A stretch of 64,000 bases of DNA. It comes from a gamma proteobacterium symbiont of Stewartia floridana (GTDB taxonomy: Bacteria > Pseudomonadota > Gammaproteobacteria > Chromatiales > Chromatiaceae). Below the pieces are notes generated by a model. It ran no database searches. It was not told the origin of the DNA and was given only the letters and a program-made list of their open reading frames with translations. The stretch spans positions 80,076 through 144,075 of the forward strand of contig NAUB01000025.1 in assembly GCA_003676145.1 (NCBI GenBank). Reading direction: 5' to 3'. The translations under genes and the position numbers were made by a program. Below, in pieces: positions 9,763 to 19,718 of the stretch; positions within the stretch are counted from its first letter, which is position 1, and each line of letters starts with the position of its first letter.

Positions 9763-10773
9763 TCAAGGTTTTTCCAGACTTAAAACTGCTAGCATACCGT
9801 TCCGGTAGATTTGAAAATTGATCGGCTCACCCGCGTCCATACGATCTATTTTTTCTCTTATTTTCTGGAAACTGAGTTGACCATCCAGGGGTATTTCAGC
9901 AACGGATACGATGATATCGCCACCCAGTAACAGTTCCTGGTTGTTTATTTTAACCGGAATGGTGCCTTCGCGCAGTTGAAGTCGATCGGTTGCAGAGCCT
10001 TCAGCGATCTTTTGGATCAATATGCCATAGTCGAGGGGATAGTTGATGGCCTTTGCTATATCCGCCGTGATTGGCAAGCCATTCAAGCCACTCCAATAGT
10101 TGTTTCTCTCCAGCATCAACTCTCTGGCAGTGTTTGACGTCACGGCAAAGCCTATACCCTGGTGCCCTCCGGATGTGGTCTCGATGTAGCTGACGATGCC
10201 GATCACTTCACCATCGAGATTACAGACCGGTCCTCCGGAGTTGCCTTTGTTGATCGCCGCATCGGTTTGTAAAAAGTCACCGAGCAGAAACAACTTGCCC
10301 AGCTCCGGGCCTGAGTGTCTGGCACTGATATGCCCTGTGGTGAGGGTGTGGTGAAGACCGTAGGGCGACCCGATCACGAACACTTCATTGCCAATCTGGA
10401 CTTCATCGGAATCTCCCAGCTTGGCAGCGACCAGGTTGTCCGGGATTTTTTGTAACTTGAGTAGAGCAAGATCGGCAGCAGGTTCTGTGCCTACGACCTT
10501 GGCAAGTACCCGTTGGCCGTCTTTGAACTCAACATGAACCGCATCGCTGGTATGGACCACATGTGCCGCTGTCAGAATATCACCCTCTTGGCTGATGACC
10601 ACACCACTGCCCAGGCCTTGCTCCACTTTTTCAGTGACTGGAGAGGTGGAGTAGGTATGCAGTACAACCACTGAAGGATCGACCTGGGCGAACTGTCGAC
10701 TGAAGTCTGTGGCATGGCACAAAACCGGCAAAAACAGGGCAAAGTAGAGTAACTGAGATATCTTACGATTCAA
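9763..10773 (-). CDS. Periplasmic HtrA/DegS-like trypsin-fold protease with one PDZ domain
   Basis: 336 residues with a cleavable signal peptide (…LFLPVLCHA). The trypsin-fold catalytic triad is visible: His in LTAAHVVH, Asp in PAADLALLKL and Ser in NKGNSGGPV. A single PDZ-like domain fills the last ~100 residues (ILIQKIAEGSATDRL, KINNQELLLGGDIIVSV). The one-PDZ length resembles DegS/HhoB, but a cleaved signal rather than an anchor suggests a soluble periplasmic quality-control or processing protease. It stands alone, convergent with the kinase gene. Confidence 0.88.
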   Translation of the reverse strand: MNRKISQLLYFALFLPVLCHATDFSRQFAQVDPSVVVLHTYSTSPVTEKVEQGLGSGVVISQEGDILTAAHVVHTSDAVHVEFKDGQRVLAKVVGTEPAADLALLKLQKIPDNLVAAKLGDSDEVQIGNEVFVIGSPYGLHHTLTTGHISARHSGPELGKLFLLGDFLQTDAAINKGNSGGPVCNLDGEVIGIVSYIETTSGGHQGIGFAVTSNTARELMLERNNYWSGLNGLPITADIAKAINYPLDYGILIQKIAEGSATDRLQLREGTIPVKINNQELLLGGDIIVSVAEIPLDGQLSFQKIREKIDRMDAGEPINFQIYRNGMLAVLSLEKP

Positions 10774-11096
10774 TAGGGTAACCTCGAACGGTTGGCGATT
10801 TTGCGATCTCGGATAGATCTCTCATTCCGGTATTCGCAGGCGCGACAAAAAGTGAATTACCGAAAAGTTCTTGATTCAGTCACTATAGCATCAAATATAA
10901 GGCTCCCTGCTATGGGTCAGCTTTAGGTGGCATTCAGTCAAGGATCGATATCATTACATATCAATCTGCCGGTAGATATCCATCGGCTTGGCAATGGTGT
11001 TGAATCGATTTCAGGATGCTACTAAGCTTAACCGGTAAATAACGACGCCCAGGGCCTGTTAACACTAATCAATCACTCACAAGTTGGAGGGTGAAG
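10774..11096. other. Intergenic region with a dispersed 20-bp repeat
   Basis: About 320 bp between divergent genes. It must hold the promoters of the HtrA-like gene and of the small gene at 11097. The only sequence I can single out is AGGGCCTGTTAACACTAATC at 11051-11070, which recurs exactly at 57620-57639 in another intergenic region. No RNA gene is recognised. Confidence 0.5.
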
Positions 11097-11351
11097 ATGG
11101 CTGCCAGTAGATTTCTAGTCATTCACTATCTGGATGGTACGAGCGAGACTTTCACTTTTCCAAAACAGGCGAAAGACCATTACGACCTGATGGGCAAATT
11201 GAATGATGCGATGAAGACAGATCGATTGGTAATTGAAGCAGACGGCCATCTGAATATCATTCCGTTGAGTGCGATTAAACGAATGCAGTTTTCACCGGCG
11301 CCTGAAACCTTGCCAGCTGAAGTCATCAAACAGGCTTCATTGAATCCCTGA
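11097..11351 (+). CDS. Small cytosolic protein of unknown function
   Basis: 84 residues; ATG 11097 has GGAGG six bases upstream (a GTG at 11091 would abut the ribosome site). The protein has no signal or membrane segment. It reads as a small alpha/beta domain (FLVIHYLDGTSETFTFPKQ, then a helix, then LVIEADGHLNIIPLSAIKRM), which suggests a compact Sm- or YaeQ-like beta fold, but I recognise no family. The good ribosome site and coding character support a real gene. Confidence 0.65.
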   Translation: MAASRFLVIHYLDGTSETFTFPKQAKDHYDLMGKLNDAMKTDRLVIEADGHLNIIPLSAIKRMQFSPAPETLPAEVIKQASLNP

Positions 11352-11417
11352 GGCATCCTTGTTTCGGAAATCTCCATCTGAAAGAAGTTATCTTCTGTTT
11401 GATAGACTCATCGGCGA

Positions 11418-14400
11418 TCACTTCGCTGGTGCTTCGATCTTGAACATGATGGCATAGAGTGTCGGTACGAACAGCAGAGTCAGCAGGGTGGCGAAACCCA
11501 GTCCGGCCATGATGGTCAGGGACATGTTGACGAAGAAGACATCCTGCAACAATGGAATCAACCCAAGGATCGTGGTCGCTGCGGCCAATACCACCGGTCG
11601 CAGACGACTCACGGTTGAATCAAGAATCGCTTCATAGCCCGGTTTCTCATTGGCGATCTGCTGATCGATTTCATCGATCAGAACGATGGCGTTCTTGATC
11701 AACAGGCCGATCAGAGAGAGCGCGCCCAGCAGCGACATGAAATCAAAGGCACCGTTGAAACCGAGCAGTCCCGCGGTGATACCGACGATTGCCAAGGGTA
11801 CGGTAAGCCAGATGATCAGCGGTTGGCGCAGTTTGCCGAAAAGCAGAATACTCACCAGAATCATCAGCAGAAAGCCGAATGGCAGTGAACTGGCGAGGCC
11901 GGCCTGGGCATTCTGTGAATCCTCATACTCACCCCCCCAACTGAAACTGTAGCCAGGCGGTAGTTCAATCGCCTCGATCTGGGGTTTCAGTCGACTGAAT
12001 AGTGGCGTCGCGAGTTCGCCGGTTGGATTGCATTGTGCGATGATGGTTTGGATCCGGTCCCGGGAGCGGATCAGCGGATTTTCGAAAACCGTCTCAAAAC
12101 CGTTAACCACCTGGGCTGCCGGAACGGATTGGTTGAGTACCGGGCTCCAGAGCACGATATCCCGCAGGTTACCCACATCGCTGCGCTCATCTTCGGAGGC
12201 ACGCATATAGATCGGCAATACCCGGATTCCGTCCCGGAACTGACCCACTGGGGTGCCATCCATCGCATATTGCAGGGCATAGGCGAGACTCTCCCGAGTA
12301 ATACCCAGTTGCCGGCCAACCTGTTCGTTGAAAATCGGCCGTATCACTTTTACCGGCTGACGCCAGTCATCGCGGATATCCTTCGCTTCAGGGTCAGCCC
12401 GCATGATCTGCTGGGCCTGCAGGGAGAGCTTACGCAATACGACCGGGTCCGGCCCTTGAAAGCGTGCTTCAATTTTACTGTCACGACCGGGGCCAATGCG
12501 CAGGGATTTGATGATCGGGTCGGTCCAGGGGTAGTGCTCCTTCATATGCCGGTCGACTTTCTCCCAGACCTCGGCAATTCGCTCACGGGTATCGGTCTTG
12601 ACGATGATCTGGCTGTAGACAGATGAAGTCTCTTTGGGGTTATAGACTAGTGTGAAGCGCTGGTGACCACCACCAATGGTGATACTGGTCTGTTCCACGC
12701 CTTCCTGCTCAAGCAGAAACTGGTTGATCTGCAGCGTATCTTCACGGGTGGCCCGTATATCCGTTCCCTCGATCTGCCAGATATCGACAAAGAACATGGG
12801 TGTGTTGGATTCCGGGAAGAAGGCCTGCTTGACGCTGCCGAAGCCGATCACTGCGAGTACGAACAGACCGATCACAAAGCTCACGGTAATCCAACGCAGA
12901 CGGATCGCTCGATCGACGAGAGTACGAAACAGTTTGAAGACACCACCGCCATAGGGGTCCTCACCCTGATCTGTAGTCCCTGTGCCGGGTTTCAGTAGCA
13001 GTGCGCAGAGCAGGGGGGTTGTACTGATGGCCGTGATCCAGGAGAGCAGCAGAGAGTAGAGAATTACCCAGAACAGGGAGTTGGCGAATTCACCGGTACT
13101 GTCCTGGGATAGGCCAATGGCTGAGAAGGCGAGAATACCGATGATGGTACCGCCCAACAGTGCCCAGATGGTCTTTCCCACGGTCTCCCGGGCGGCCTGG
13201 GCTGCCTGCATGCCGCTCTGCATGCGTACCAGCATCCCCTCGGCCACCACGATGGCATTATCCACCAGCATGCCCAGGGCGATGACCAGGGCACCGAGGG
13301 AGATACGTTGCAGCTCGATTCCATCGAGGTGCATCAATAACAGGGTTCCGGATACGGTAATCAGCAGTACCGCACCGATGATCAGACCGACCCGCAGACC
13401 CATGAAGGCCAGCAGCACGACAATAACAATGGCGACCGCCTGTCCTACGCTGACGATGAAGCCACTCACCGATTTGTCGACTTCCGCCGGCTGATTGTAG
13501 ATCTCTTTGATTTCCATGCCGATCGGTATATTGGGGATCAGCTGTTCAACCCGACTGCGTAGACGCTCTCCAACCGCGACCACGTTTTCACCGGTCAGCA
13601 TGGAGATACCGATAGTCAGTGCCGGTTTGCCGTTCAGATAGTAGTGTTGACTGGGTACTTCATCGTAAGCACGGGTAATGGTTGCGATGTCTTTCAAGTA
13701 GATCAGCCGTTTATCATCGGAGGCGACCAGGATATCGCCGATCGACGTGACCGATTCAAGCTCCCCGCTGGGGACAATTCGCAGGCGCTGTTTTTGTACA
13801 TTGCCATGTCCTGCGGTAACCACTGCATTCTGCGATTGAAGCAGTTGAGCGATGCTGGACGGAGAGATGCCGAGCTCTCCGAGTCGCTCCCGTGACATGT
13901 CCACATAGACCACTTCCTTTTGCTCACCGCCGATCGAGACTTTGCGAATCCCGGGCACCAGCACCAGTTCCTGCTTGAGGTAGTCTGCGAAATCCCATAG
14001 ATCGCGCCAGCTGTATCCCGGGCCTGTGAGCGCCAGGTAGACACCGAAGACATCGCCGAAATCATCGATCACCATCGGATCCTGGGCACCGGGAGGCAGC
14101 TTGTTTTTCATGTCGACGATTTTGCGTCGCAGCTCATCGAAGATGTCGGGAAAGTCATCGGCCCGGTACTTGTCCTTGAATTCGATGGAGATGTCGGACA
14201 TACCCGGTCGAGAGATCGACATATTGATCCGCTTGACCTGTTCCAGGCGTTGGATGGCGTCTTCGATGTGATAGGTCACCTCATCCTGCACCTCCTGGGC
14301 GGATGCGCCTGGATAGAGGGTGATGACCTTGGCGTTTTTGATGGTGAACGCCGGATCCTCCAGCTTACCCATCTTATCGAAACTGAGCAGGCCGCCACCG

Positions 14401-14465
14401 ACCAGAATGATCACCAGCAACCAGGAGATGACCGGTGTGCGGACAGAGTATTCCCCGATATTCAT
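11418..14465 (-). CDS. RND efflux pump permease (AcrB/HAE family)
   Basis: 1015 residues, normal for an RND permease. The N-terminal helix is followed by a large periplasmic loop (KLPPGAQDPMVIDDFGDVFG), a block of membrane helices with the proton-relay region GMLVDNAIVVAEGM (about residue 400), a second periplasmic loop and a last helix block ending in LTLLFVPTLYAIMFK. It works with the membrane fusion protein encoded 27 bp upstream (same strand) and an outer membrane channel not seen here. Substrate cannot be told from sequence; a single aspartate in helix 4 (VDN) is usual for this subfamily of small-molecule exporters. Confidence 0.93.
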   Translation of the reverse strand: MNIGEYSVRTPVISWLLVIILVGGGLLSFDKMGKLEDPAFTIKNAKVITLYPGASAQEVQDEVTYHIEDAIQRLEQVKRINMSISRPGMSDISIEFKDKYRADDFPDIFDELRRKIVDMKNKLPPGAQDPMVIDDFGDVFGVYLALTGPGYSWRDLWDFADYLKQELVLVPGIRKVSIGGEQKEVVYVDMSRERLGELGISPSSIAQLLQSQNAVVTAGHGNVQKQRLRIVPSGELESVTSIGDILVASDDKRLIYLKDIATITRAYDEVPSQHYYLNGKPALTIGISMLTGENVVAVGERLRSRVEQLIPNIPIGMEIKEIYNQPAEVDKSVSGFIVSVGQAVAIVIVVLLAFMGLRVGLIIGAVLLITVSGTLLLMHLDGIELQRISLGALVIALGMLVDNAIVVAEGMLVRMQSGMQAAQAARETVGKTIWALLGGTIIGILAFSAIGLSQDSTGEFANSLFWVILYSLLLSWITAISTTPLLCALLLKPGTGTTDQGEDPYGGGVFKLFRTLVDRAIRLRWITVSFVIGLFVLAVIGFGSVKQAFFPESNTPMFFVDIWQIEGTDIRATREDTLQINQFLLEQEGVEQTSITIGGGHQRFTLVYNPKETSSVYSQIIVKTDTRERIAEVWEKVDRHMKEHYPWTDPIIKSLRIGPGRDSKIEARFQGPDPVVLRKLSLQAQQIMRADPEAKDIRDDWRQPVKVIRPIFNEQVGRQLGITRESLAYALQYAMDGTPVGQFRDGIRVLPIYMRASEDERSDVGNLRDIVLWSPVLNQSVPAAQVVNGFETVFENPLIRSRDRIQTIIAQCNPTGELATPLFSRLKPQIEAIELPPGYSFSWGGEYEDSQNAQAGLASSLPFGFLLMILVSILLFGKLRQPLIIWLTVPLAIVGITAGLLGFNGAFDFMSLLGALSLIGLLIKNAIVLIDEIDQQIANEKPGYEAILDSTVSRLRPVVLAAATTILGLIPLLQDVFFVNMSLTIMAGLGFATLLTLLFVPTLYAIMFKIEAPAK

Positions 14466-14492
14466 GTGTGCCCCTATACTTGCTGTTGCCGG

Positions 14493-15614
14493 CTATTGGT
14501 ACTTCAGATCTTCAGGTCTCTGCATGGCCTGTTCTTTCTCCGGCATCAGCCGTACCTTCATTCCATCCACCAGAAACGGGGCTCCTGCGGTAACGACCCT
14601 GTCGCCTGGCATCAACCCTTCGAAAACCTCGATGTTCTCTCCGGAGAGGCGACCGACCTTCACACTACGGGGCTGAACCGTCATGCTCTCGGTCTCTATG
14701 ACCCAGGCCTGGGGATCGAGTTTATAGTCACCGACGATGGCGCTGGCGGGTACGGTAAAGACGTCGCTGCCACTGTCAAACTTACTGAAATCGACGGTCA
14801 CCTTGGCGGTCATGCCAGGCAGGATATTGGCACTCTTCAGCCTTTGCATGGTGTAGGTGACTTGGAAGGTCTGGGTCTTGGCGTCCGCCTGGGTGGTGAT
14901 TTCCCGGAAGGTGAGAGGGTAGTTGCTGCCGGGAATGTCGGCAAACGAGACACTCACCGATACATACTCTTTCGCATTCTCCCGATCCTCGGCGGACAAT
15001 CCCCGTAGAAGGTTCTCCGGTACATCGAACTTCACTTCGAGTTCCGAGATATCCTGCAGCACCAGGATCGACTGCTTCGCCTGCACCTCTTCAAAGTTAT
15101 CGATATTGAGGCGTGCAATGGTACCGCTGAAGGGGGCTGTCAGCTTGGTGTAGTTAAGGTCCTGCTGGGCAGCTTTCAGTGCGGCACTGGAACTCTTGAA
15201 TTCCGCTTCAAGTTTATCGAAATCCATCTTCGAGATGTTTCCCTTTTTTACCAACTCCTTGGCTCGGGTAAAGTTACGCTTGGCCTGGTCAAAGTTGGCT
15301 TCACGGTCGTTATAGACGATCTGCAGGTCGGTTGGATCGAGTGCGGCGACCTGTTGCCCCGCCTTGACCTGATCCCCCTCTTTGACGCTCAACTCCTTGA
15401 GTACCCCTGAGACACGAAAAGCGAGCTCCGCTTTGCGACCTGCATCGATGCGCGCAGGAAAGGTGCGGATTGCGCCGCTGGCGGTGGATTCAATCAAAAA
15501 ACTCTTTACCGGGCGAATCACCTCGGCCTGTGTGGTGGTCGGGGGTTCACTGCACCCAGCGAGAGAGAAAAGGACCAGAGCTAAGCCGATGACGGCACTA
15601 TTTGACTGATTCAT
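14493..15614 (-). CDS. RND efflux periplasmic adaptor (membrane fusion lipoprotein)
   Basis: 373 residues with a lipoprotein signal (LVLFSLAGCSEPP; the Cys would be lipidated). The order is typical for the HlyD/AcrA family: a barrel-sandwich half motif (FRVSGVLKELSVKEGDQVKAGQ), a helical hairpin (about residues 100-160), the returning lipoyl half (LTAPFSGTIARLNIDNFEEVQ), then beta-barrel and membrane-proximal domains. It is the first gene of the pump operon and bridges the permease to an outer membrane channel. Confidence 0.92.
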   Translation of the reverse strand: MNQSNSAVIGLALVLFSLAGCSEPPTTTQAEVIRPVKSFLIESTASGAIRTFPARIDAGRKAELAFRVSGVLKELSVKEGDQVKAGQQVAALDPTDLQIVYNDREANFDQAKRNFTRAKELVKKGNISKMDFDKLEAEFKSSSAALKAAQQDLNYTKLTAPFSGTIARLNIDNFEEVQAKQSILVLQDISELEVKFDVPENLLRGLSAEDRENAKEYVSVSVSFADIPGSNYPLTFREITTQADAKTQTFQVTYTMQRLKSANILPGMTAKVTVDFSKFDSGSDVFTVPASAIVGDYKLDPQAWVIETESMTVQPRSVKVGRLSGENIEVFEGLMPGDRVVTAGAPFLVDGMKVRLMPEKEQAMQRPEDLKYQ

Positions 15615-15877
15615 TGTTGCTTTGTACTCCAGCTGAACAGGCCCAGTAGGCTGGACTTTTTGTATTCTTGGTTTAACCTGAATCTGAGGGTGGAAGAGGC
15701 ACGTTAATGCTTCCCTGGCGTTTTAAAGTATCCGCTTTAGTAATGGGTGTAGCGGGTGATTTTGATGCCCTAGGGAATCCTGTCATTCATAAATGGTGCT
15801 TTTTGATGAACCCATGAATTCAGCTTTAACTTTACTTTAGCGCCAATCAACAAAAATAGACAGCTGGTGGCTGCACA

Positions 15878-17167
15878 ATGAAGCTCATAAAAACCCTGAA
15901 TAACCTCGGTTTATTGGATCAAACGATCCTTCCGCAAAACCTGACGCGCACACTTTTGACAACAGTGGTTGTCATCCTGTTGAGCAGCGGCTGTTCACTG
16001 TTGGAGATCTCGCAACAGAGCGAGGGTGTGAACCAGGCAGGAACCATCTCCGGCCATGTGGATATCGAGAGTGGCAGTGATGCACCGGTGACGATACTGC
16101 TTTTTACCAAACAGGAGTTTGCACCCCAGCTGGAGCGAAAATATGTTTTACAGGGGGCTGGTGAGTTTCGTTTCTATGCACAGGAAGGCACCTACTATGT
16201 TGCCGCATTTCAGGACACCAATCGGGACACGCTCTATCAGCAAACCGAACCGGCAGTCCTGCATGGTGGTACTGATCTGTTCAACGCAGCCCCTGTGGTC
16301 CTGCAGTCCAGTGGACATGTTGAACTGGATAGACTGGTAATCAAAGGGCCGATTGCCAACCAAACAAACCGGGACAATATCTCTTTTGAGATTGAGCAGG
16401 ACCATACGGGTGAGATTGCCTCTCTGGATGATCCTAGATTCTCCCGTGAGATCGGATCACTCGGACTATGGAAACCGATCTCGTTCATCGATCAGGTGGG
16501 TATTGGGCTCTATATGCTCAGTTCATCGGAGGCGAAGCGGATTCCGGTGATCTTCATCCATGGTGCAGGTGGAACACCGCTGGAGTTTGTCGAATTGGTG
16601 AACAGCCTCGACAGTAAACGTTTTGAGCCCTGGGTGCTGCACTATCCAAGCGGTCTGAGGCTGGATATTGTCAGTGACTATCTGGTGAAGAGCATCAATC
16701 AGTTGGAGACCCAGTATCCCTTCGACAACTTCTATCTGATTGCCCACAGTATGGGTGGGCTGGTGATGCGTTCAACGGTGAAGAAATATACCGAAAGTGA
16801 GCATCATCCTGTGATCGGGCTGACCATGACCATCAACAGTCCCATGGACGGTATGGCCAGCGCCGAGTTCGGCGCCCGCTCATCCCCGATCGTGATTCCC
16901 TCCTGGAGGGACATTGCACAGAACAGCGAGTTCCTGCGCATCATCCGGGATTGGCCCTGGCCTGAGGAGATACCCTATCACCTTGTGTTCTCCTACCAGG
17001 GTGGTGACAGTGACGATGGGGTAGTTGATCTGGAGAGTCAGATCCCCCTGTCGTTGCAGGCTGAAGCGACACGCCTGTATGGTTTTAACGCCGGGCATGC
17101 AACGATTTTAACCAATCCGGTCTTTATTCAGCGTTTTCAGAACATCCTTAACAACAGCTTATTGTGA
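15878..17167 (+). CDS. Lipoprotein alpha/beta hydrolase
   Basis: 429 residues. The N-terminus holds a long leader with a lipobox (VVILLSSGCSLLE). An ~150-residue beta-rich domain (SGHVDIESGSDAPVTILL, YYVAAFQDTNRDT) precedes an alpha/beta hydrolase: the oxyanion strand IPVIFIHGAGGTPLEF, the nucleophile elbow IAHSMGGLVMR (Ser), a candidate Asp in SDDGVVDLESQ and a His in NAGHATIL. The layout fits a membrane-bound lipase or esterase of the PGAP1/lecithin-acyltransferase-like group. Its last base is 3 bp from the end of the aldolase gene on the other strand. Confidence 0.82.
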   Translation: MKLIKTLNNLGLLDQTILPQNLTRTLLTTVVVILLSSGCSLLEISQQSEGVNQAGTISGHVDIESGSDAPVTILLFTKQEFAPQLERKYVLQGAGEFRFYAQEGTYYVAAFQDTNRDTLYQQTEPAVLHGGTDLFNAAPVVLQSSGHVELDRLVIKGPIANQTNRDNISFEIEQDHTGEIASLDDPRFSREIGSLGLWKPISFIDQVGIGLYMLSSSEAKRIPVIFIHGAGGTPLEFVELVNSLDSKRFEPWVLHYPSGLRLDIVSDYLVKSINQLETQYPFDNFYLIAHSMGGLVMRSTVKKYTESEHHPVIGLTMTINSPMDGMASAEFGARSSPIVIPSWRDIAQNSEFLRIIRDWPWPEEIPYHLVFSYQGGDSDDGVVDLESQIPLSLQAEATRLYGFNAGHATILTNPVFIQRFQNILNNSLL

Positions 17168-17170
17168 GTG

Positions 17171-18223
17171 TCAGGCGATGGTAACCTGGTTGTCCAGGTA
17201 GACGTCCTGAATGCTGTTAAGCAGCTCCACACCTTCACGCATGGGGCGTTGGAAGGCCTTGCGTCCCGAGATCATGCCCATACCCCCAGCCCGCTTGTTG
17301 ATCACCGCGGTTCGTACCGCCTGGGCCAGATCACCCTGGCCCGATGAGGCACCACCGGAGTTGATCAATCCGGCGCGTCCCATGTAGCAGTTGGCAACCT
17401 GATAACGGACCAGATCAATCGGGTGTTCCGAGGTGAGCTCGCTATAGACCTTGTCGTGGGTCTTACCGAACTTGACGGCCTGATAACCCCTGTTGCCCTC
17501 TGCCTGCTTCTGCTTGACGATATCCGCGCCAATGGTGGCTGCCAGATGGTTGGCCTGACCGGTAAGGTCTGCCGAAGCGTGGTAGTCCACTCCATCCACC
17601 TTGAAGGCGCTGTTTCTCAAATAGGCCCAGAGCACGGTCACCATGCCCAGTTCATGGGCCTGCTGAAATGCCTCCGAGATCTCCATGATCTGGCGACGCG
17701 ACTCCGGGGAGCCGTAGTAGATGGTGGCGCCAACCGCCACCGCACCCATATCGAAAGCCTGTTCCACCGATGCGAACAGGGTCTGGTCGTAGAGGGTCGG
17801 GTAGGTGAGCATCTCATTGTGATTCAGCTTGACCAGGAAGGGGATCTTGTGGGCATAGCGGCGTGATACCGAACTTAGTACGCCCAAAGTTGAGGCGACC
17901 GCGTTGCAGCCCCCCTCAATCGCCAGTTCGACGATTTTTGCAGGATCGAAGTAGATTGGATTCGGTGCAAAGGATGCGCCACCCGAGTGCTCGATGCCCT
18001 GGTCTACCGGCAGTATGGAGAGGTAACCGCTACCCGCCAGACGGCCCGTATTGAAGAGGCCCTGAAGATTGCGCAAGACCCCGGGTTTGAGGTCCTTATC
18101 GGCAACAACCCGCTCCACATAGTCCGCTCCCGGCAACTGCAGCATGGATTGATCGATGGTCTTGCATTGGTGGCTCAACAGCTGATCCGCCTCAGAGCCG
18201 AGTAGGGTGGTGATATCGGTCAT
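17171..18223 (-). CDS. fbaB: Class I fructose-bisphosphate aldolase (FbaB/DhnA type)
   Basis: 350 residues from the ATG at 18223, the same length as FbaB of Escherichia coli; an upstream in-frame ATG at 18253 lacks a ribosome site. Family blocks are plain: [49 protein letters not shown], and the phosphate-binding end [15 protein letters not shown] and [15 protein letters not shown]. It makes or splits fructose 1,6-bisphosphate through a Schiff-base lysine without metal. In an autotroph it would serve gluconeogenesis and the Calvin cycle. It is alone in its transcription unit. Confidence 0.92.
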   Translation of the reverse strand: MTDITTLLGSEADQLLSHQCKTIDQSMLQLPGADYVERVVADKDLKPGVLRNLQGLFNTGRLAGSGYLSILPVDQGIEHSGGASFAPNPIYFDPAKIVELAIEGGCNAVASTLGVLSSVSRRYAHKIPFLVKLNHNEMLTYPTLYDQTLFASVEQAFDMGAVAVGATIYYGSPESRRQIMEISEAFQQAHELGMVTVLWAYLRNSAFKVDGVDYHASADLTGQANHLAATIGADIVKQKQAEGNRGYQAVKFGKTHDKVYSELTSEHPIDLVRYQVANCYMGRAGLINSGGASSGQGDLAQAVRTAVINKRAGGMGMISGRKAFQRPMREGVELLNSIQDVYLDNQVTIA

Positions 18224-18435
18224 GGCTTGTTCCAGATGGTTAATCCGCACCATGAGTATAGATAGTCTGAGGCGTTATGTAAGTGCTCGAACAGATCGTT
18301 TTATCCCGGTCTTTTGATACGGGCTGGAACTATCTGATAAGGAGAGTATTTTTAGTATATCTGTCATCACCTGCCTGTGTGTCTTGCGGATATCCAGACT
18401 ATTGACCTTGAAGTGAACAATAGAGGAGACAGGCG

Positions 18436-18651
18436 ATGGAACAAGCGACCACAGCGTTGATTACAGGGGTATACAGCGGCATTGACAAAGCAGTAGCCTG
18501 GTCACGTAACAAACTTGAAACAATACAGGTTGAACTGGGGTCTGAAGAGGGTGCCTGGGGTCAGTTTGATAGATCTGATTCGTCTCTCATTAGGCAAATT
18601 CTTTTTTATATTGGGATTTTAGGAGAACAGCTCCTTGATTCGAACCTATAG
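18436..18651 (+). CDS. Small protein of unknown function
   Basis: 71 residues with a good ribosome site (GAGGAGA, 18424-18430) ahead of the ATG. Mostly helical, with an Ala/Thr-rich start, a tryptophan pair (AVAWSRNK, GAWGQFD) and a weakly hydrophobic end. No family recognised. It precedes a hydrolase gene on the same strand by 62 bp and could be co-transcribed. Confidence 0.5.
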   Translation: MEQATTALITGVYSGIDKAVAWSRNKLETIQVELGSEEGAWGQFDRSDSSLIRQILFYIGILGEQLLDSNL

Positions 18652-18713
18652 CCGTTGGATGGGTGTCAGCCCGGGGCTGTTTCGAGCGTTATCAGTAAAC
18701 GAATTAAGTACAG

Positions 18714-19463
18714 ATGGGAAAAATGAAACAGAAACTGCTTCTTCTTACATTGGCTTCGCTGCTGATCGTTTTGTTGGTGCCGATCTGGCAAACCCCGGCT
18801 GAGTCCAGCGAACCCGGTAAAAAGGAAGTCGTTGTCGTATTGCATGGTCTGGCCCGCAGCAATACAGCGATGTGGCGCTTGAAACAGCGACTTGAAGAGG
18901 CAGACTTTCACGTGGAGACCATTGGCTATGCCTCTCTCAATCGAACATCTCAGCAGATAATCCAGGAGATCAGTCAGCAGATAAACGACTGCTGCCGCTC
19001 GATCAGCAACCGGGTCCATTTTGTCGGTCACTCTCTGGGTGGCTTACTGATACGCGCCTATCTGGTGGACAGCAGACCCGATAACCTGGGTCGAGTGGTC
19101 TTGATCGGCACACCCAACCGGGGATCCGAGATTGCTGATTATGCAAACGGTAAATGGTGGGGCCATCTTGCCGGCCCGGCAGCGCTATCATTGGGAACCA
19201 CCGAAGAGAGTTTTCCAAACACTCTGCCGGAACCGGATTATCCGGTGGGTGTTATTGCCGGGGTAAGGTCATCGGATAACGATGAACTGATTCCAGGTCT
19301 CGATGATGGGTTGGTTTCTGTGGAATCCACCAAGCTGGATAAGATGCAGGATTTCATGGTTGTACCATCCGGACACTCGATGATGCGTTACAACAATCAA
19401 GTTGCAGACCAGACCATCCATTTTCTTCGCATGGGACGTTTCAATAAATCTGAAAATCTGTAA
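18714..19463 (+). CDS. Exported alpha/beta hydrolase (lipase-like)
   Basis: 249 residues with an N-terminal signal/anchor (LLLTLASLLIVLLVPIW). The hydrolase core has the oxyanion strand VVVVLHGLARSN, the elbow FVGHSLGGLLIR with the nucleophile Ser, LIGTPNRGSEIADY following it, a candidate Asp in GLDDGLVSVEST and His in PSGHSMM. The pattern matches short triacylglycerol-lipase/acyltransferase-like hydrolases. Substrate is not predictable. It is a different protein from the larger hydrolase at 15878. Confidence 0.83.
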   Translation: MGKMKQKLLLLTLASLLIVLLVPIWQTPAESSEPGKKEVVVVLHGLARSNTAMWRLKQRLEEADFHVETIGYASLNRTSQQIIQEISQQINDCCRSISNRVHFVGHSLGGLLIRAYLVDSRPDNLGRVVLIGTPNRGSEIADYANGKWWGHLAGPAALSLGTTEESFPNTLPEPDYPVGVIAGVRSSDNDELIPGLDDGLVSVESTKLDKMQDFMVVPSGHSMMRYNNQVADQTIHFLRMGRFNKSENL

Positions 19464-19718
19464 CCGGCAGGTGATTGAAACTAAGCGCGATCAAATATCG
19501 CACTTTTCATGAGTTATTGGTGAATGAACCCGGAGTTGTCTTAATATTTGAATGTCAGGGGATATGGGTTGTTTTACTGATCTCACTTTATCTATTGCAT
19601 GCCTGGGGGGTGTTGCAGAAAGGGCTCTATTCACAATCACAAAGCCAGCAGAGCTGTTATCCACGCCAGTTAAAGATCAGAAGGGCACTATTCCCGAGGT
19701 TTGGATTCAGGAAACAAT

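Noticed and set aside
14250..15008. 252-residue plus-strand frame
   Set aside because: Antisense of the RND operon; no ribosome site or recognisable protein.
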